From Caballeronia glebae (GTDB lineage: Bacteria > Pseudomonadota > Gammaproteobacteria > Burkholderiales > Burkholderiaceae): a DNA stretch of 64,000 bases. The notes beneath the pieces are model-generated. The model was not told the origin of the DNA and searched no databases. It saw only the letters and a program-made list of their open reading frames with translations. The DNA lies in contig NZ_FCOJ02000031.1 in the NCBI RefSeq assembly GCF_001545035.1, positions 1 through 64,000 on the forward strand, in the 5' to 3' direction. The stretch's first letter is position 1. Each line of letters begins with the position of its first letter. Made by a program: the position numbers and the translations under genes. Shown here in pieces: positions 62,534-64,000 of the stretch.

Positions 62534-63442
62534 ATGGCGCAGGTCGACAGTTTCAGCGGAATTGTTATTTTCGTCACCGCTGCCCGGTCGCGCAGTTTCA
62601 CGGATGCCGCCGAGCAGCTCGGTCTGACAAAGTCGGCTGTTGGAAAAGCGATTGCGAAGCTCGAGGAGCGCTTGGGCGCTCAGTTATTCCACCGTACAAC
62701 CCGAAGCATTTCCCTCACAGCCGATGGCGAAGCGTACTTCGCCGCGTGTGCCTCAGCGCTTGATGAAATCTCGACGGCAGAAACAGCGCTTGGGCCGGAG
62801 CTCCATCGTCCGGTCGGACGGCTACGCATCGACATGCCAGCGGCATTCGGGCGCCGCATACTCGTTCCAATTTTGCTGAACATTGCACGGGGCAATCCCG
62901 ACCTGCAGTTCACGATGACGTTTTCTGACTATCTCATCGACCCGATTGAGGAAGGCGTCGACCTCGTTGTTCGTTTCGGCGAACTTCAAAGTTCAAGCGG
63001 TCTCGTTGCACGCCGACTCACCAGCCAACGCATGGTGATTGCGGCATCGCCGGATTATCTTGCGCAGCATGGCACACCTCACCAGCTTGAGGACATCGAC
63101 AATCACTCGTGCATCGTCGGGTATAGACGCGGACAGCCTTTGTCGTGGCGAGTACACGTCGGCGGTGAGCCGAAGCGCATCTCGCCGCCGGGAACCCATC
63201 AGATAAGCGATGGTGACTCCATTGTTGAGGCGGCTCTTGCTGGCTTAGGGCTCTGCCAAATGCCGATGTCATTGGTGAGGCCGCATTTGGCGACAGGGGC
63301 GCTTCGCTCCGTGCTCGATGACATCTCGTGCGAGCTCATCGACGTGCATGCTGTCTGGCCGAAGGTGGCGCATTTGCGACCAAAAGTACGGCACGTCGTT
63401 GATACCCTCGTGGCGCTTGGTGAGCAAGGCCGATTAGCCTGA
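62534..63442 (+). CDS. LysR-family regulator
   Basis: A 302-residue protein. ATG 62534 (MAQVDSFSGIVIF) fits the family start; the earlier frame would cover the inverted repeat. HTH: FVTAARSRSFTDAAEQLGLT, SAVGKAIAKLEERLGAQLFH. The effector domain follows (GRLRIDMPAAFGRRILVPIL, LVVRFGELQSSSGLVARRL, VEAALAGLGLCQMP). It follows the inositol-dehydrogenase-like gene by 97 bases and may regulate the second half of the island or a target outside the window. Confidence 0.9.
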   Translation: MAQVDSFSGIVIFVTAARSRSFTDAAEQLGLTKSAVGKAIAKLEERLGAQLFHRTTRSISLTADGEAYFAACASALDEISTAETALGPELHRPVGRLRIDMPAAFGRRILVPILLNIARGNPDLQFTMTFSDYLIDPIEEGVDLVVRFGELQSSSGLVARRLTSQRMVIAASPDYLAQHGTPHQLEDIDNHSCIVGYRRGQPLSWRVHVGGEPKRISPPGTHQISDGDSIVEAALAGLGLCQMPMSLVRPHLATGALRSVLDDISCELIDVHAVWPKVAHLRPKVRHVVDTLVALGEQGRLA

Positions 63443-64000
63443 GCGCGGCAGCTATTTCATTCTCGCGGCTCATTTGCCACGCTGCCTAAAGGGCGGTCTG
63501 CGTGACAACCCGCCGATGCGGGATGACCGGTTCACTCCGATATAAGCCATCCGTAACCCTAAAAACCCGACCGGCAGCAATGGGGTCGGGCAGGGCCATC
63601 CATGAGCTTAATGGTCCCTCGTGTCCCCCGCGGAAACATGAGCAACTGCACGACCTCGATGCGGGCGACGCTGCTTGTCGTAAAGCAGCGGGACCCGACG
63701 CATGGACGCCCGTCTTGGACGCTTGACATAACGTCGTCATCTCGATCACGACAGACAGACACGGGGCTTGATCCTGCTTTGGCACGGGACTGAGCCGAGC
63801 AACCGGAGCGCGGCGCATGACCTGGTCCTTCACAGGATCAGGAATGCGATGCCCGCCGCTACGGTCGGTAACAACGCAGCGCCGAGCAATCGCAGCGGAC
63901 TCACCGCGTCTCCCGAAAAAGTACACGCTCACGCCAGTGGCGGCGGCGAGTTCTTGATGCCGCGCGTATTTGCTTATCGCGCAAGCTGGCCGATCTCATG
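63443..64000. other. Right edge, no confident gene
   Basis: A 148-codon minus-strand frame (63486-63932) and short plus frames overlap without motifs or ribosome sites. A 24-codon hydrophobic minus-strand frame (starting MSPLRLLGAALLPTVAAGIA near 63904) might be a micro-protein. Nothing is firm enough to call. Confidence 0.4.

Noticed and set aside
63486-63932. A 148-codon minus-strand frame at the right edge
   Set aside because: Low-complexity Ser/Cys/Arg stretches and no ribosome site; only noted as uncertain.
1-64000. CRISPR arrays, rRNA and tRNA genes
   Set aside because: No regularly spaced identical repeats with unique spacers, no rRNA-like sequence, and no tRNA cloverleaf that I could recognise; a covariance-model search would be decisive.

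Overview
The window looks like part of a large secondary replicon (megaplasmid or chromid) of a Burkholderiaceae bacterium, most likely Burkholderia, Paraburkholderia or Caballeronia. The evidence is the high GC content, a Rep initiator facing away from a parAB operon across an iteron-rich origin, and the family resemblance of the accessory genes. No taxonomic search was possible, so this is inference.

Layout. 0.5-1.3 kb: two tandem paralogous ParB/KorB-like DNA-binding genes. 1.8-6.8 kb: the replication and partition core, with rep (minus), about 17-bp iterons in two opposed groups, parA-parB (plus) and two 19-bp palindromes that are good parS candidates. 6.8-19 kb: a decayed zone with an IS481-type transposase relic, an intact cold-shock gene, a frameshifted Fis-type regulator, an rpoD-like sigma factor gene broken by two stops and a frameshift, a two-domain HTH protein, and a TraD remnant joined directly to a TraI remnant. 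19-27 kb: a HEAAH protein, a Phd/PIN toxin-antitoxin pair, a large tyrosine recombinase, a plasmid-borne Hfq, and two small fragments of further copies of that recombinase. 27-38 kb: stress and signalling genes. The most notable are an RsbQ/KAI2-like hydrolase two bases upstream of a PAS hybrid histidine kinase, then decayed two-component and PRC-barrel genes, a CsbD/YqjD-like protein, a glycosyltransferase with a HAD phosphatase, and a YqjE/YqjK-like pair. 38-45.4 kb: a second (frameshifted) recombinase with an accessory gene, a VapBC pair, and a string of nine small genes separated by a recurring GGAAAAC motif, including GIY-YIG, zinc-ribbon and Mrr-like nuclease proteins, ended by an IS5-type transposase.

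46.8-63.4 kb is an intact catabolic island. One end holds an ABM monooxygenase, an Rrf2 regulator and an SDR. The main part is a complete ribose-type ABC importer (binding protein, double ATPase, two permeases), an IolE-like TIM-barrel enzyme, two Gfo/Idh/MocA oxidoreductases, and a hydroxyquinol 1,2-dioxygenase to maleylacetate reductase ring-cleavage operon with Dabb, YciI and SDR proteins, plus two LysR regulators. The same TTTCC-N7-GGAAA element lies before the binding-protein gene, the ATPase gene and the dioxygenase gene, so importer and ring-cleavage genes probably form one regulon. I infer that the island imports a sugar-like, cyclitol or aromatic glycoside substrate and sends its product through hydroxyquinol to the 3-oxoadipate pathway.

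At least eight single-base frameshifts and two in-frame stops lie between 10 and 44.1 kb and none were seen after 46.8 kb. They are either true decay of old plasmid DNA or partly uncorrected sequence errors.
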